Part shown: positions 30,601-41,400 of the stretch, piece by piece
Numbering within the stretch: the stretch's first letter is position 1
How the letters are laid out: each line of letters starts with the position of its first letter
From: Closterium sp. Naga37s-1
Lineage: Eukaryota; Streptophyta; Zygnematophyceae; Desmidiales; Closteriaceae
Length of the DNA: 64,000 nt
Direction of reading: 5' to 3'
Assembly (NCBI GenBank): GCA_947471745.1
Contig: CANJKZ010000774.1
Span: forward strand, 5,092,501-5,156,500
Program-made: the position numbers and the translations under genes
Notes under the pieces: generated by a model
The model's input: the letters and a program-made list of their open reading frames with translations, nothing else
What the model was told of the DNA's origin: nothing
The model's database searches: none

Positions 30601-33600
30601 TCCATGAGGAGCTCAAGGACATTGGGATCACCTTCACCGAACAGGCACCTGCTGCTGGGCTTCTCGTCGGACTCACCCCGGCCTACAACGTCACCAGTTC
30701 CATGCTCAAGCAGCTCCCCACCAAGGAACTCACCTTCGAGAAAGTCGCTTCGGCCCTTCTCTCTGCCGAAAAGGACCTTGCAGCCCAGGCATCCGTCAAT
30801 GCTGTGCGCTACTCCCCTGGCATCCCATTTCGTTCCCAGCAGGGCCAGAGGCGCAACTCCTTTCCCCCATGCCAGTACCTCATTAGGAAGGGTCCACGTG
30901 CGGGGCAGAAATGCAACGGCACCAACCACCCTGAGGCAACTTGCTTCAAGAAGCGAGATGACGAGTGGTATGACGTCCACGGTGTCTCCAAGGACAAGCG
31001 CCCTCCCATCTGGGCACCACCCCGTCGCGTGAACCAGGTCGAGGCAGTGGAGGAACCTGCTCAGGCATTTGCTAGTGCCCCATCTGATGTTCGCCTTAAC
31101 CTGTTGTTCTCTGGTGCTGGTCTTCTTAATGAGAAGCGGTCGCAGTACATCGGTGTTTCAACCACACAGGGAATTGAGTTCATACTAGACAGTGGTGCCA
31201 CCCACACAGTGCTTAGACCAAACTGCCTTCGTTCCCTACCAGGCTTCCACCTCACTCCTTGGAGCCGATTCTAGCTTCTCCATTCAATGCCATGGGTCCT
31301 CCACAGTTTCCTGTCCAGCTTTCCCATCCGGCATAGTCACTCGCATCTGTGCCCCTACCCTCCGCTACAACCTTCTTGCACAGCGGGAAATCCAACACGC
31401 AGACGTGATCACCATCTTTCCCAATGATGTTGACTACTGTGACATGTTTGACGCCAAAACCGGACTCCATCTTGCCCGCTTCACCCTCAACTCCAACAAC
31501 CTGTATACACTAGTTGTACCTCCCGTTCAAACATGCTCCCTCACCAACCTTCCGCTTCCATCCTCAGACTCCCCCTCATGTCACTGCCGCCTCCTCAATG
31601 ACAAGACTATGCTATTTCATAACCGCCTCGGCCACATCAACTTCCGAGCACTTTCAGACCTTGCCACCAAACAACTCCTTCATGGGCTGCCCGCCTCACT
31701 TCCACAACCCCCCTCTCTTTCTGGACCACCTTGCCTTGACTGTGCACAGAGCAAGCTTCGGGAACAGCCCCATCCTCCCACTGAGTCCACCTCTACCGCA
31801 CCTCTTGATCGCGTACACATGGACCTTTGGGGTCCAGCTCCTGTTCGTTCCCGTGGCGGACACTTCTACTTCCTTGTCATCGTTGATGACTATTCCCACT
31901 ATGTGTCCGTTCACCTTCTCACCGCCAAGTCTGAAGCCCCAGCCATTATCATGGAATGGGCAAGGCAGGCTCATTCACACTTCAAAATCAAAATCAAGAT
32001 TCTTCACTCTGACGGTGGCGGTGAATTCCGCAACAACACTCTCAAAGCTTTCTGCTCTACTGAGGGTCTTCGTCAGACCTTCACCCTCCCAGACAGCCCT
32101 CAACAGAACGGTGTTGCTGAGAGCCGAAACCGCATCCTGGTGCAGATTGCTCGCTGCCTCCTCACTCATGCTTCCGCCCCTCCCTCTCTTTGGGGATACG
32201 CCATGCTCCATGCTGCCGCCCTCCACAATCTCCATCCTCATCCTCACCACACCCACACCACCCCCGCAGAGCTGTGGACGGGTCAAAAGCCGTCCGTCCG
32301 CCCTCTTCGTGTATGGGGGTGCACTTCCTATGTTCTCCTCAACTCCCAAGCCCGTCGTGCAGCTGGCGACAAGCTTGCTCCGAAAACAATCACGTGCGTG
32401 TACCTCGGGCACAACTCGGACTCGCCAGACTACCTCTTCCTCCATCCTACCACCAACAAACTTTATCGCAGCCGAGATGTTTTCTTCGATGAATTCCACC
32501 CGTTCTACCCCTCCTCCACAGTTTCTCCTTCTCCTCCGCCTCCTTCTCTTACTTGGGCTGACTTTGACAGCCTTCCTCCTACCACCACTCCATCTCCTCC
32601 TCTTCCCGCTCCCTCCACAGTTTCCGACCCCCCGTCACCCGCTTCCCCTTCCAGCACCGCGCAGTCTCCCCCGCTCCTTCCCGCCCCCGAGCCCATTCCT
32701 CTCAAAACCTACCAACGCCGTCCTCCTGCTGCTGCTCCTCCTCCTGATCTAGCTCCTGCTCCTGATCCAGCTGCTATTCCTGATGCTGCCACTACACCTG
32801 CTGCTTCTCCTCCTCCAGCTCCGCCTCCCTCCCCCATCGCTGGTCGCACCCGCTCGCGCAAAGCTCCCAAGCCTCTTTCCCTTTCCATTCGTGTCTCTCT
32901 CAATCCTCCTCCTGTCGGGGGTGATTATTCGCTCATGCCCTCCCTTCTTGAGGACAGACATGAGGAGTTGATTGAGATTGACTCAGCCATACACGCACTC
33001 TGCTCCCTCTTTCCAGATATCGCAGATTCTCCCACCCTCAACTTCTCGGACAACCCCTCCATCCCCACACCTCTCACCTATGCTGAAGCAGTTTCTGGTC
33101 CTCACGCCGCTCAGTGGCTAGGGGCCATTGTCGCAGAGGGTGAGGCCTTCATTCACACAGGAACTTTCACAGATGTCTCTCCTCCCTCCGGCGTCAACAT
33201 TGTGAAGGGAAAATGGGTTTTCCGGGTGAAACAACTTCCAGGCGAATTTCCCGTCTTCAAAGCCCGGTACTGTGCCAAGGGATTTACTCAAAAGCATGGA
33301 CTGGACTTCTTTGAGACATTCTCTCCCACCGCCAAACCTCCCACACTGTGCACCCTTCTCGATGTTGCCGCTCGAGATGACATGGAGGTTGACTGCATGG
33401 ATGTGTCCTCTGCGTTTCTGCAAGGGATCCTTCGAGAGGAAATCTACATGGAGCGGCCCGAAGGATTTTCAGCTCCTTTTCCACCAGGCACTGTATGGAA
33501 GCTGAATCGACCAGTCTATGGCCTCAAGCAAGCATCCCGGGAATGGCACAACAAGCTCAAGAGCACCTTAGGGTCCCTCGACTTTCACCCATCCACCTCT

Positions 33601-36600
33601 GACCCCAGCCTCTTCATCCGAGCAACACCATCCCGCTTCTTCATCTTGGTTTATGTCGATGACATGATCCTTGTCACGAAGGATCAGACTGAGTTGGCAG
33701 CAGTCAAAACCGCACTTGGTGAGAAGCTGGCTATGAAGGATCTTGGGAAACTGACGAACTATCTGGGCATGGAAATCACACGTGATCGCACGGCCCGCAC
33801 CATCACCCTCTCGCAGAAGTTCTACATCAACAACGTTCTGACCAGGTTTAAGATGCAGGAAGCAGCTTCAATGCCCACCCCACTCTCTCTGCAGCACCAA
33901 CTCACTGCACCCTCTGTTCCCTCACCTGAGCCCTGTGATGAGGCTTACCCCGAGCTCGTCGGTTCCCTCATGTACGCGATGATGTGCACTCGACCAGATT
34001 TGGCCTATCCAGTCAGTGTCCTGTCTCGCTACGTTGCACCTGGTCGCTTCACGAGCCACCACTGGTCTGCCGCCAAGCGGGTCCTCCGCTATCTCAAAGG
34101 CACACAGGACTATGTGCTCCCTCTTGGCGGCTCTTCCCCTGTTCGCCTTGAGGGGTACAGTGACTCGTCCTATGCTGATGACCAGAGTGATTGGCGCTCT
34201 TCCCAAGGATATTGCTTTACCCTTGGCAGTGGGGTTGTCAGTTGGCGCTCCACTCGGTCGTCTTCCGTCTCACTGTCGACCTGTGAGGCAGAGCTGTATG
34301 CCGGGACCATGGCTGCCCAAGAGGCCCGTTGGCTCTCCTTCTTGCTGGCAGAACTTGGGTATCCTCAACCAGCCCCAACGCTTTGGTGTGACAAAGAGAG
34401 CACCATTCATCTCACAAAGGACCCCGTCTTCCACGGCCGCACCAAGCACATTGAGGTCCGTCACTACTTTCTTCGTGAGCTGGTGTAGCGCGAGCAGCTG
34501 AAGGCTGAACACATTGCCTCCGACTGCAACCTTGCTGACTTGTTTACCAAGTCTCTTGTTCGCCAAGACCACTACCGCCTCCTCTCGTCCATGGGTGTTG
34601 GGCCGCCATGTGGCTGAAGTGTTGTCAGCCTAGGGGGTGTGTTAGAAATAGTCAGTCAACACTTCGTACTATATTCTATATCGGTTAGGTTACTTTGTAG
34701 GTTGGGTGTAGATTTGTAATCCCAACCCTATCTGGTTGGGATTCCCTCGTAATCCTGCAAATCTGCCAACTCACCAATTGGAGATTTGCTAGGATTCCCA
34801 TCCCATCCTTTCCCTAGCTTTGCTCAACCCAACCCTGTTTGTACTTAAGGCCTAGTGCCTTCCTTATCAAGCAATCAGTTCAGTTCCAATTCTATCATCA
34901 CCAACCAACAGTACTTCAAGTGAAACGAGTGAATGCTGTTTGCTGCTTGGTGAGAGCTGCCTGATTGCTCTTTCGCTCCCCTTTCCACCTTATCTGTTTC
35001 TTATTTCCATCCATCCATTGTCCCCTCCCCTCTGCCTTCCCACCTTCGCACACTTCTCTTTCCAGATTCTTGTTCTCCCAACCCTCCCTTCGTTTCCCAT
35101 ACTCCCTGTCTCCCTCCCCACCCCTTCCTCCCTTCCCTATCACCCCCCTCAATCCCATGCCCTCTCCCCCAGATTGTGGACCATCGTGCTGATTGGGAGC
35201 TTACAGTCACTGATCCCATCGCAGGCAATTTCTATCCGGTCAGTGCACTCCAACCAATCCTTTTTGTCAGTGCACTCCAACCAATCCTTACTGTCAGTCC
35301 AGTTCAACCAGTTCTTCAATCCAATCAGCCAGTTGAGTTGAACCAAGGGTGATGGTGGGTGTCATAAGGGTGTCTGATGCGCCTTAAGAAAGCTTCCCTG
35401 CATCCATCCATGCTCCCTATCCTCCCCCAAGTAAGGGTGATGGTGGGGCATTTATTGACGATGTTTGAGAAACCTGAAGAAGCCTCCCTGCTCCCTCATT
35501 CCTCTCTCCCTCCCGCAGGTGACGGTGGGCGCGTTCATCGGGGATGGCGAGTCACAGCTGTCACTGCTGGTGGACCGAGCAGCCGGTGCTGCCAGCCTGG
35601 CAGCCGGAAAGCTCGAAGTCATGCTGCACCGGTGAGTGCTCTGTACCAGAGGCGCTGTTTCAGCTTGGGCCATGCTGCACCAGTGAGCCTAAGAAGAATC
35701 TTAGAATGAGAATCTTGACATGCTAAGGAGAATCTTGTTGTAAGGGTATAATACGAACCTTGACATGTCTGGGCACACTCAGTCACTATGATGTTCCATA
35801 CGAATTTTACCCAAACCTGTGATGTCAAACCTCTACGTGTGCAAATGCAGGGCACTGGTGACGGTGGACATGAAGGGAGTGGGGGAGATTCTCAATGAGG
35901 CAATGAGATTCACAATTGTTTGTACTTTCACACCTCTGTGCGTGTGAATGCAGGGCACTGGTGACAGTGGACATGAAGGGAGTGGGGGAGATTCTCAACG
36001 AACAAATCGCATTCAATGGCAACAATGAACGCCTCATGGTATGCTCATGTCTGGACTATACATGGCATGGCGCAAAAGAGCATGCGACTTCTGAGTCCAT
36101 TCAAAAGTCACCTCATGGTATGCGCATAGGTGTACTATGCATGGCATACCTCAGGAAAATGCCCTCGGAAAACAAGCTACATCCAAGAAATGTGGTCAGA
36201 GAAAGCGGCCGCCAATGCAAGCAAGCGGCATTCAGTGCCTGCCAGGCTGCCAGTCGAGTGTGCGAGTGCTACTATTTCCGTCCTTCCTTCTTGATCCCCT
36301 TTTCTTCCCCACCCTTCCTCTCCAGGTCATAGGCTCCATCCGCTTTGGCTTGCACCCAGGGGGCAGCACAGGGGTGGCAGATGAGGAGCACGATGAGGAG
36401 CAACCTACAGCAACCACTTCTGCCGTTGCCCCTGCTGATGCTGACGCGGCCACTGCAACCCCCCATGGAAGGCGAGGGGCTGAGACGGACGGAGGAGGGG
36501 GCAAAGAGGAGGCGAATCAGGGTTTCTCAGAGATGGGCCGGCCTCGGGAAAGGCGTGGCGGGGAGAGGCAGGAGGGAGAGGGTGGGGGGAAGGGGCAGGG

Positions 36601-38145
36601 GGCGGAGTGGAGGAGGGTGCATGCCCAGCGCCTTATTGCCCCTCTGCAGCTGGCGTTTGCTGTTGAGGTGCGTTCTTGTTTGTCTGCCATGTTTTCCCTT
36701 AGCGTCTGCGCATGCTTTTTGTCTGTGCAACGAGTTTGCTGTTGACGTTCATTCGTGCCTTTTTTTCCTGCCAAGTCAACCCTATTTCATCTGTTGCAGC
36801 AATTTACGAGATCTTGCCAGTTTCCTCCTCTTGATTCCTTCACCCTGTCATCCCTCCTCTTGAACCCCTGCAAGCAACCATATCCCTGTCACAGCTGTCC
36901 ATCCTTATCAGCCCATGGCATCCCACTGCCTCCCTGTCAGATCAGTTGCTTCTTTGGGAACATCCAATATCCAACTCACCCTGTCAACCCACCACACCCA
37001 CTAACCCTTGTTCCCCCACAGACAAAGGAGGCCATAAGAGCAGCGGAGGCAACCCACAGGTGGCGTTACTCCATCTCGCATGGAGAACGTGCCAGCAATT
37101 CTCGCACACCCAACTCTGCTTACTCCCTGCCACCCAACGTTGCTGTCATCTCCTTCCAGGTCAGCTTGACCCCCCCCCCTAGCTCCTTCCAGGTCAGATT
37201 GAGCCCCCATATCTCCTCGCAGTTCAGATTGAAACCCTTAGCTTGCAAATCTAGCTTTATCGAGACAGCTGGACCCTCCTGGCAGCCCCTCGTTTCCATC
37301 CCGTCTCGATCCTGTTCCATAGCACGGTGTTGTGAGACGAGAATGTACCGTCTTTGTACTGATGTATTCCTAGCTGAACACAACCACGACGGCTTGGTCC
37401 AATGTGGCGGCGCCTCATTGCCTGTTGCTTCCCCTGCACTCTTTCTCATGCAGGAAATGTCCCCAAGGAACATTGTGCTGCGACTGGCGCATCTGTACGA
37501 GGTACGGCAAGCTTGAGAAGAGAGTGCGCACGGATCTTTGTGCCGCTCCCCATGACACCATACACCGTACCTGGCATCACTTTCAGAGCTTTCTACTCCC
37601 CACTTTCTCTGTAAAGATGCCTCAATCACTTCGTTGTGTTGCTCTAGAGCACCTCTAGAACATATATTGTTCGGGCCCTCACTTGTGTTTCGAGGCAACT
37701 CCCCTCTTTCCACCATCACCACCATCCCCGTAGGCTGACGAGCATCCAACACTGTCCAGAATCGAGCGCGTCGACTTAAGGCAACTCCTTTCATTGCAAA
37801 AGGTAATGCATCATATCCTATTGTACATTACCCATACACAATCATTTGTGCTGTCTTAATGATGCCCCCAGCTGCTGGTGCACGCCTGTTTTTGTCCCCC
37901 CGTTTGTTCACGTTAGCTTCTGTGTGCTCTGATTGGTGCAGATCCAAGGAGTGACAGAGTTGAGCCTAATGGCTAATCAGAAACGATCAGATATGCGCCG
38001 TCCAATGACATGGCATGTCGATGGAGATTCAAGCCATTCTAAGGAGCATTCACCCCAGGGCGGCCCTGTGGACCCATCTTCCCTTACAGTGGAATTAGCC
38101 CCAGGGGAAATCCGCACTTTCTCAGTGCAGCTTCTCACTCAATAA
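15613..38145 (+). CDS. GH38 alpha-mannosidase, vacuolar/lysosomal type, 28 exons
   Basis: Hydrolyses terminal alpha-mannose from N-glycans. Exons: 15613-15942, 16023-16106, 16200-16288, 16674-16848, 17067-17273, 17645-17716, 17959-18072, 23233-23333, 23560-23653, 23953-24351, 24671-25495 (see 25032), 25741-25806, 26006-26062, 26283-26577, 26783-27078, 27467-27517, 27909-27971, 28326-28397, 28561-28608, 29052-29168, 35173-35238, 35519-35631, 35954-36038, 36326-36667, 37022-37159, 37454-37501, 37734-37802, 37942-38145. All phases join. N-terminal signal anchor ([17 protein letters not shown]), zinc-site AHSHDDLGW, nucleophile motif [14 protein letters not shown], zinc-site QHHDAITGT, then the C-terminal beta domains ending [16 protein letters not shown]. 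About 1526-1539 residues, longer than usual (~1000) because of Gly/acidic, Pro/Ser and Gln-rich insertions in exons 10, 11, 14 and 24. Confidence 0.93.
18150..18305 (+). repeat. Two donor-side copies of mannosidase exon 7
   Basis: The last ~14 codons of exon 7 ([14 protein letters not shown]) plus the following GTCAGT/ATCAGT recur at 18150-18195 and, slightly shortened ([13 protein letters not shown] in another phase), at 18266-18305. The 8-bp satellite starts immediately after the last copy. Confidence 0.85.
18306..19525. repeat. 8-bp minisatellite (CACCCMTC), about 150 copies
   Basis: Units CACCCATC, CACCCCTC and CACACCTC in irregular order over 1.2 kb of mannosidase intron 7. The plus strand is almost free of G, giving strong strand asymmetry. 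It is open on both strands (H-P-S-T and G-G-W-V-D readings), but only as a satellite artefact. Confidence 0.97.
19530..22360. repeat. 26-bp minisatellite with GGCGCC core, about 100 copies
   Basis: The unit GAGAGGMAGGCGCCTCTCCT + CTGAGT (26 bp) runs from about 19545 to 22200, then decays to 22360. Each unit contains the palindrome AGGCGCCT. Marked variants (GAGAGCAAGG, GAGGGGCAGG, AAGCCGCC) recur in blocks about 0.58-0.60 kb apart (for example GAGAGCAAGG near 20082, 20678 and 21253), so there is higher-order structure. Lies wholly inside mannosidase intron 7. Confidence 0.96.
22363..22850. repeat. 18-bp minisatellite with alternating CG tract
   Basis: About 27 units of CTTGGTCCACGCGCGCGC and variants (CATGG, CCTGG). 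The (CG)4-5 tracts could adopt Z-DNA. It ends at 22850, where 26-bp-array-like GGCGCCTCTCC sequence resumes to about 22945. Confidence 0.95.
23110..23155 (+). repeat. Acceptor-side copy of mannosidase exon 8
   Basis: The acceptor CTCCAG and the first 11 codons ([11 protein letters not shown]) are duplicated 114 bp upstream of full exon 8 (23233-23333), then diverge. Confidence 0.85.
25032..25070 (+). other. In-frame TGA in mannosidase exon 11, or a 39-bp mini-intron
   Basis: The reading frame from the acceptor at 24671 to the donor at 25496 is open except for one TGA at 25052-25054. A 39-bp segment from GTGATG (25032) to CACTCAG (25070) has GT..AG ends, contains the TGA and keeps frame when removed. 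Alternatives: true nonsense mutation or sequencing error. The surrounding sequence encodes a Pro/Ser-rich insertion, not the enzyme core. Confidence 0.5.
26584..26672. repeat. CCAGTG hexamer and GTGAGA repeats
   Basis: About seven CCAGTG (CAGTGC) hexamers followed by GAGAGT(GAGAGT)n, right after the donor of mannosidase exon 14. Confidence 0.93.
27110..27345 (+). repeat. Donor-side copies of mannosidase exon 15
   Basis: 27110-27258 repeats the last ~49 codons of exon 15 ([20 protein letters not shown] against [20 protein letters not shown]) with the same GTGGTGAGTGC donor. A second short remnant (CAACAGACCGATGGC at about 27322) follows the degenerate palindrome TTTAGAGTCAACTCAAA (27298-27314). 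Confidence 0.85.
27503..27620 (+). repeat. 31-bp repeats of the mannosidase exon 16 end
   Basis: The exon 16 end plus donor (GAGTATGTCACGCAAAAG / GTACAC) is followed by three further copies of a 31-bp unit (GTCACGCACAAGGTACA..GGTGGAGAAT). Every copy carries an AAGGT(A/G) donor-like site. Confidence 0.85.
28930..29000 (+). repeat. Acceptor-side copy of mannosidase exon 20
   Basis: CCACAG plus the first ~16 codons ([15 protein letters not shown] against [15 protein letters not shown]) lies 113 bp upstream of full exon 20 and is truncated. Confidence 0.88.
29237..29493 (+). repeat. 5' LTR of the copia element
   Basis: 257 bp, TGTTAG...ATCA, directly followed by the primer-binding site. Matches 34640-34897 almost completely. 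Confidence 0.95.
29494..29505 (+). promoter_or_regulatory. Primer-binding site (initiator tRNA-Met)
   Basis: TGGTATCAGAGC immediately after the 5' LTR, the classical plant copia PBS complementary to the 3' end of initiator tRNA-Met. Confidence 0.92.
29765..29960. repeat. Tandem repeats in the copia leader
   Basis: About eight degenerate 21-24 bp units (CAGCGGCGCAGCGGAACAGG) in the leader between the PBS and GAG. Confidence 0.88.
30099..31274 (+). CDS. Copia GAG and start of protease
   Basis: Starts at ATG 30099. UBN2-type GAG ([13 protein letters not shown], then [15 protein letters not shown]), a variant zinc knuckle C-x4-H-x4-C ([11 protein letters not shown]), then the aspartic protease motif [10 protein letters not shown] near 31190. 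The frame ends at 31274 shortly after the protease active site, while the rest of the polyprotein continues in the +1 frame, so an indel (or a programmed shift) lies between about 31192 and 31270. Confidence 0.9.
   Translation: MATSTSTLVGNLIILNLAPNGTSTNFGEWCYGVEKHLLSSELKGICLKDILLNRGKGKMPLPPDPLGEGATATAKLAFDAKTTKYETDFSLWEQADAAVIRVFITTTPVELVKSYRTFRSAHDIWKYLQDRFHDKTAVGVAILIPRMFQIRLEECPGMADYISGIRNIHEELKDIGITFTEQAPAAGLLVGLTPAYNVTSSMLKQLPTKELTFEKVASALLSAEKDLAAQASVNAVRYSPGIPFRSQQGQRRNSFPPCQYLIRKGPRAGQKCNGTNHPEATCFKKRDDEWYDVHGVSKDKRPPIWAPPRRVNQVEAVEEPAQAFASAPSDVRLNLLFSGAGLLNEKRSQYIGVSTTQGIEFILDSGATHTVLRPNCLRSLPGFHLTPWSRF
31192..34617 (+). pseudogene. Copia integrase, reverse transcriptase and RNase H, disrupted
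   Basis: Open from upstream of about 31230 to 34485. Order: GAG pre-integrase [17 protein letters not shown]; integrase catalytic D ([15 protein letters not shown]), D (LHSDGGGEF) and E (QNGVAESRN); Pro-rich spacer; reverse transcriptase ([10 protein letters not shown].., [17 protein letters not shown]); RNase H ([19 protein letters not shown]). An in-frame TAG at 34486-34488 interrupts RNase H, after which the frame stays open to TGA 34615-34617 ([16 protein letters not shown]). The frameshift before 31250 and this stop suggest a defective polyprotein. Confidence 0.9.
34640..34897 (+). repeat. 3' LTR of the copia element
   Basis: Preceded by the polypurine tract AGGGGGTG. Ends ...CTATCA and is followed by TCACC. 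Confidence 0.95.
35841..36130 (+). repeat. Copies of mannosidase exon 23 edges, one with a palindrome
   Basis: 35851-35905 is an acceptor-side copy ([16 protein letters not shown]) truncated before the exon end; the full exon is 35954-36038. Downstream, the CCTCATGGTATGC exon-donor junction is repeated (36032 and 36113), and the degenerate palindrome ACTTCTGAGTCCATTCAAAAGT (about 36088-36109; 12 of its bases TTCTGAGTCCAT) lies between the copies. Confidence 0.82.
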
Positions 38146-38451
38146 GTTCAAGAATGGGTTGGTTGTGCTGGTTTTCCTAGGACATGCCATGTTTGATGGA
38201 TTCACTTATTTATTTTTACTTGCAGGGAAATTGAAATGTGTGGCGAACGTGCTACACCGTCCACAAACGCGTCTGCTTGTACTGGTCCACAATGCTCACT
38301 GCTTGGCAAAATGTACGCCTCACTTGCGCTGGCGCTCCTTTCTGAAAAACTCACAAGTCAATCCCGCAGCTAGACCATCGGCACAGAAGAACCAGTAGGT
38401 CAGCACGATCTTTTACAAGGCTCCTAGGCGCCATAAGCGCGTTACTCCTCC
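38146..38451. other. Short intergenic gap between mannosidase and DHS
   Basis: 306 bp between the mannosidase stop and the DHS start codon, both genes on the plus strand. It must hold the mannosidase polyadenylation site and the DHS promoter; no clear motif was identified. Confidence 0.6.
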
Positions 38452-41400
38452 ATGGAGCAACAGCAGCCACCGCAATGCGCGCTAGACGCGGCTCTGAAGC
38501 GATCCGAGGCTGTAGACGACAGCACGCCACGTGTCCGCGGACACACCTTCCACGAAGCTTCTGTTATCCCCGCGCGTGAAATTTCTCGCCGCGATCAGCC
38601 GCAAGAGGGTAGCGGAATCGAAACCCCCTGTAGCGCGGATGGCGATACCCGAGATAGCGATGCAGTCACGACTGCTACAGCAGAACCAACAGGGCGAGGG
38701 GAAGCTTGTAGGGCCGTACCAGCAGCAGTAGGAGTAGGAGGGGCGGGATCGGTGACGGTGGATTACTCGCTGCTGATGAAGCGAATGGTGACGACGGGGT
38801 TCCAAGCCACGTGTCTGGGACAGGCGATTAATGAAGTCAACCGAATGGTGGGATCTCGTTCCTCGCGTCTGATGTTCCCCCACGGCCGTCCCTGTGCTTG
38901 TTCGTGCCCGTCGTTTTGCTCCTGTCCTTCCGTAGTTCCTCAACCCCCATTCCCCATCCCCTTTCCCCCACATTGACTTTTCCATGTTAAACCCCGAACC
39001 CTGAACCCCGTTTCCCATCTCGTGGCGGCTGAGCGAAGATTATCCACCCAATACCGAAGTCTTAGGGGAATCGAGGATTTCTGCCTTTGCTACCTCTCCA
39101 CCCTACCTCTAAACCTTCAACCCTCAAAACCCCCCTCCCCTCCCCAGCTCGCGTGGCGGCTGAGCGACGCCCCGCCCAAGGCCGACGACACGGAGGAGGA
39201 GGGGGACCCGGCTGCTACCTCTCCGTCCTTCCTTCAACCCACAGCTGAAACCTTAAGCCCGAACCCTGAAACGCCCCCTCCCTCCCCTTCCCAGCTTGCC
39301 TGGCGGCTGAGCGACGACCCACCCAATCCGGACGAGACGGAGGAGGAGAGGGACCCGGCCTTCCGGTCGTCCGTGCGCTGCAAAATATTTCTGGGCTTCA
39401 CATCCAACCTCATGAGCTCGGGGCTCCGAGAGACCTTCTGCTTCCTGGCAAAGCACAAACTGGTAAGCACAACCGTTATAATTCCCGCATTTCTTTCCTT
39501 CAATCAATCCTTCTTTCTTCCCTCCTCCATCCCCCACTCCCGTTCGTGTAACGGCCCGTACGCTCAGTCATGCTCTTATTCTTGTTGTACTTTTACATGG
39601 TCTTGCTTGATGCGCTTCTCTCATAGTAAAACCCCTCATTTCTGCTTTTTCCCATACGCTCACCCATCTAACCACGCACCCATCCAGGTGGATGTGATCG
39701 TGACTACAGCGGGGGGCATAGAAGAGGACGTGATAAAGTGCCTGGCGCCCACTCTCCTGGGCGATTTCTCCCTGGCGGGGAAGGATCTGCGGGCCAAGGG
39801 GCTCAACCGCATAGGCAACCTGCTGGTACCCAATAACAACTATTGCCTCTTCGAAGACTGGGTGCTGCCCGTGCTGGACGCGTGTCTCGAGGAGCAGAAA
39901 AACCAGGTGAGAGGAGGACGAGAGCAAGGTGAGTGGGAGAGGGAGAGCGAGAGGGGAAATTCTCTCCCAAGAGGAAGGACCTGCGGGCCAAGGGGCTGAA
40001 CCGCATTGGCAACCTGCTGGTGCCGAATAGCAACTACTGCCTGTTCGAGGACTGGGTGCTGCCCGTGCTGGACGCATGCTTGGAGGAGCAGCAGACGCAG
40101 GTGAGGGGAGAAATGGGGAGAGAGAGTGTTCCTCCTGGGGGGGGGGGATTGTTGACTTCTTCCTCCTGATGCATAAGAGTTCAATCCACATTCACCGCCT
40201 TTCCTCCTCTCCCTCCCTCATGTGCCGGCCTCAAGCAGAGCGTGGTGTGGACACCCCCCTCATCGACCGCCTGGGGGATTCTTTAAGTCGAATCAGTGGT
40301 GTGACGTGTGACGGTGTGACGGTGTGAGTCTAACCGCACTCCCTCTGTCTTCCCGCTTCCCATGTGTGCCAGCCTAAATCAGGGTGTGGTGTGGACGCCC
40401 TCCAAGCTCATCGACCGCCTGTGGAATCTTTTCAACCGACTCACAAGTTTGACGTCCAGCTCTTACCACACTTTCACTGCCCTCCCTCCTGTCTTCCTTT
40501 TGTGCTGCCTCAAGCAGGGCGTGGTGTGGACGCCCTCCAAGCTCATCGACCGCCTGGGGAAAGAAATCAACCATGAGGAGTCGGTTCTCTACTGGGCCCA
40601 TAAGGTCAGCCTCCTCCCCACCTCAATGTGCGCCTCTTCCCCATCACACTGTCAGCAGTTCAACCCTTGAGTAAAAAATAGGAAAATAACAGAAAAGCAT
40701 ATCCTGTGCATCTTTGCGTTTGTGCGCCACCCCCCCTGTAATGTCAGAACGGCATCCCGGTGTTGTGTCCAGCCATCACGGACGGGTCCCTGGGTGACAT
40801 GATCTACTTCCACTCCTTCCGCTCACCGGGGCTCCTCATTGACCTCGTGCAAGGTGAGGGCTTGCATTGACTAGGTTGACTAGGTTGACTTGGTTGACTT
40901 GGTGCACCGCCCACATGATGCGCAAGGGGGCTGGCGACCTCCTTCCCTGACACATCTCCTCACTCAACCCCTCACCATCCCTTAAGTCACCCTCCTTACT
41001 CGCACCCTTCCTTATTCACCCTCTTCCCTGAACGCCCCATGGTTCCCCCCAGACATCCGGCGGATGAACGGCGAGGCAGTGCACGCCACCCCCCGGCACA
41101 CGGGAGTGATCATTCTGGGAGTGGGGCTGCCGAAGCACCACATCTGCAACGCCAACATGATGCGCAACGGGGCGGATTCCCCTCTCCCCTCACACACCCC
41201 CCTCACCACCTCCCCTCACCCTCTCCCTTCACCCTCTCCCCTCACACACCCCCCTCACCCCCTCCCCTCACCCTCTCCCGTCACCCTCTCCCCTCACACA
41301 CCCCATGACCCTCTCTTCCAACACCCTTCCTGCCCCTCCTTATTCACCCTCGTCCCTGAACTTTCCCCGGTTACCCCCAGACATCCGGGCAATGAACGGC

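Larger units (their letters stand above)
29237..34897 (+). mobile_element. Ty1/copia LTR retrotransposon in mannosidase intron 20
   Basis: 5,661 bp element in the same orientation as its host gene. Two ~257 bp LTRs begin TGTTAGAAATAG, and the element is bounded by the 5-bp target duplication TCACC (29232-29236 and 34898-34902). PBS, polypurine tract and the order GAG-PR-IN-RT-RH mark it as copia. The LTRs differ by about three substitutions and a small indel, so insertion was fairly recent. It carries a frameshift and an in-frame stop, so this copy is probably not autonomous. Confidence 0.96.

Noticed and set aside
31514..32752. 412-codon ORF overlapping copia integrase
   Set aside because: Out-of-frame shadow; the integrase DDE motifs are in the other frame.
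39968..40106. Alternative DHS exon 3
   Set aside because: It has a donor but no acceptor and lacks the first 30 codons, so it cannot replace the exon at 39688-39906.
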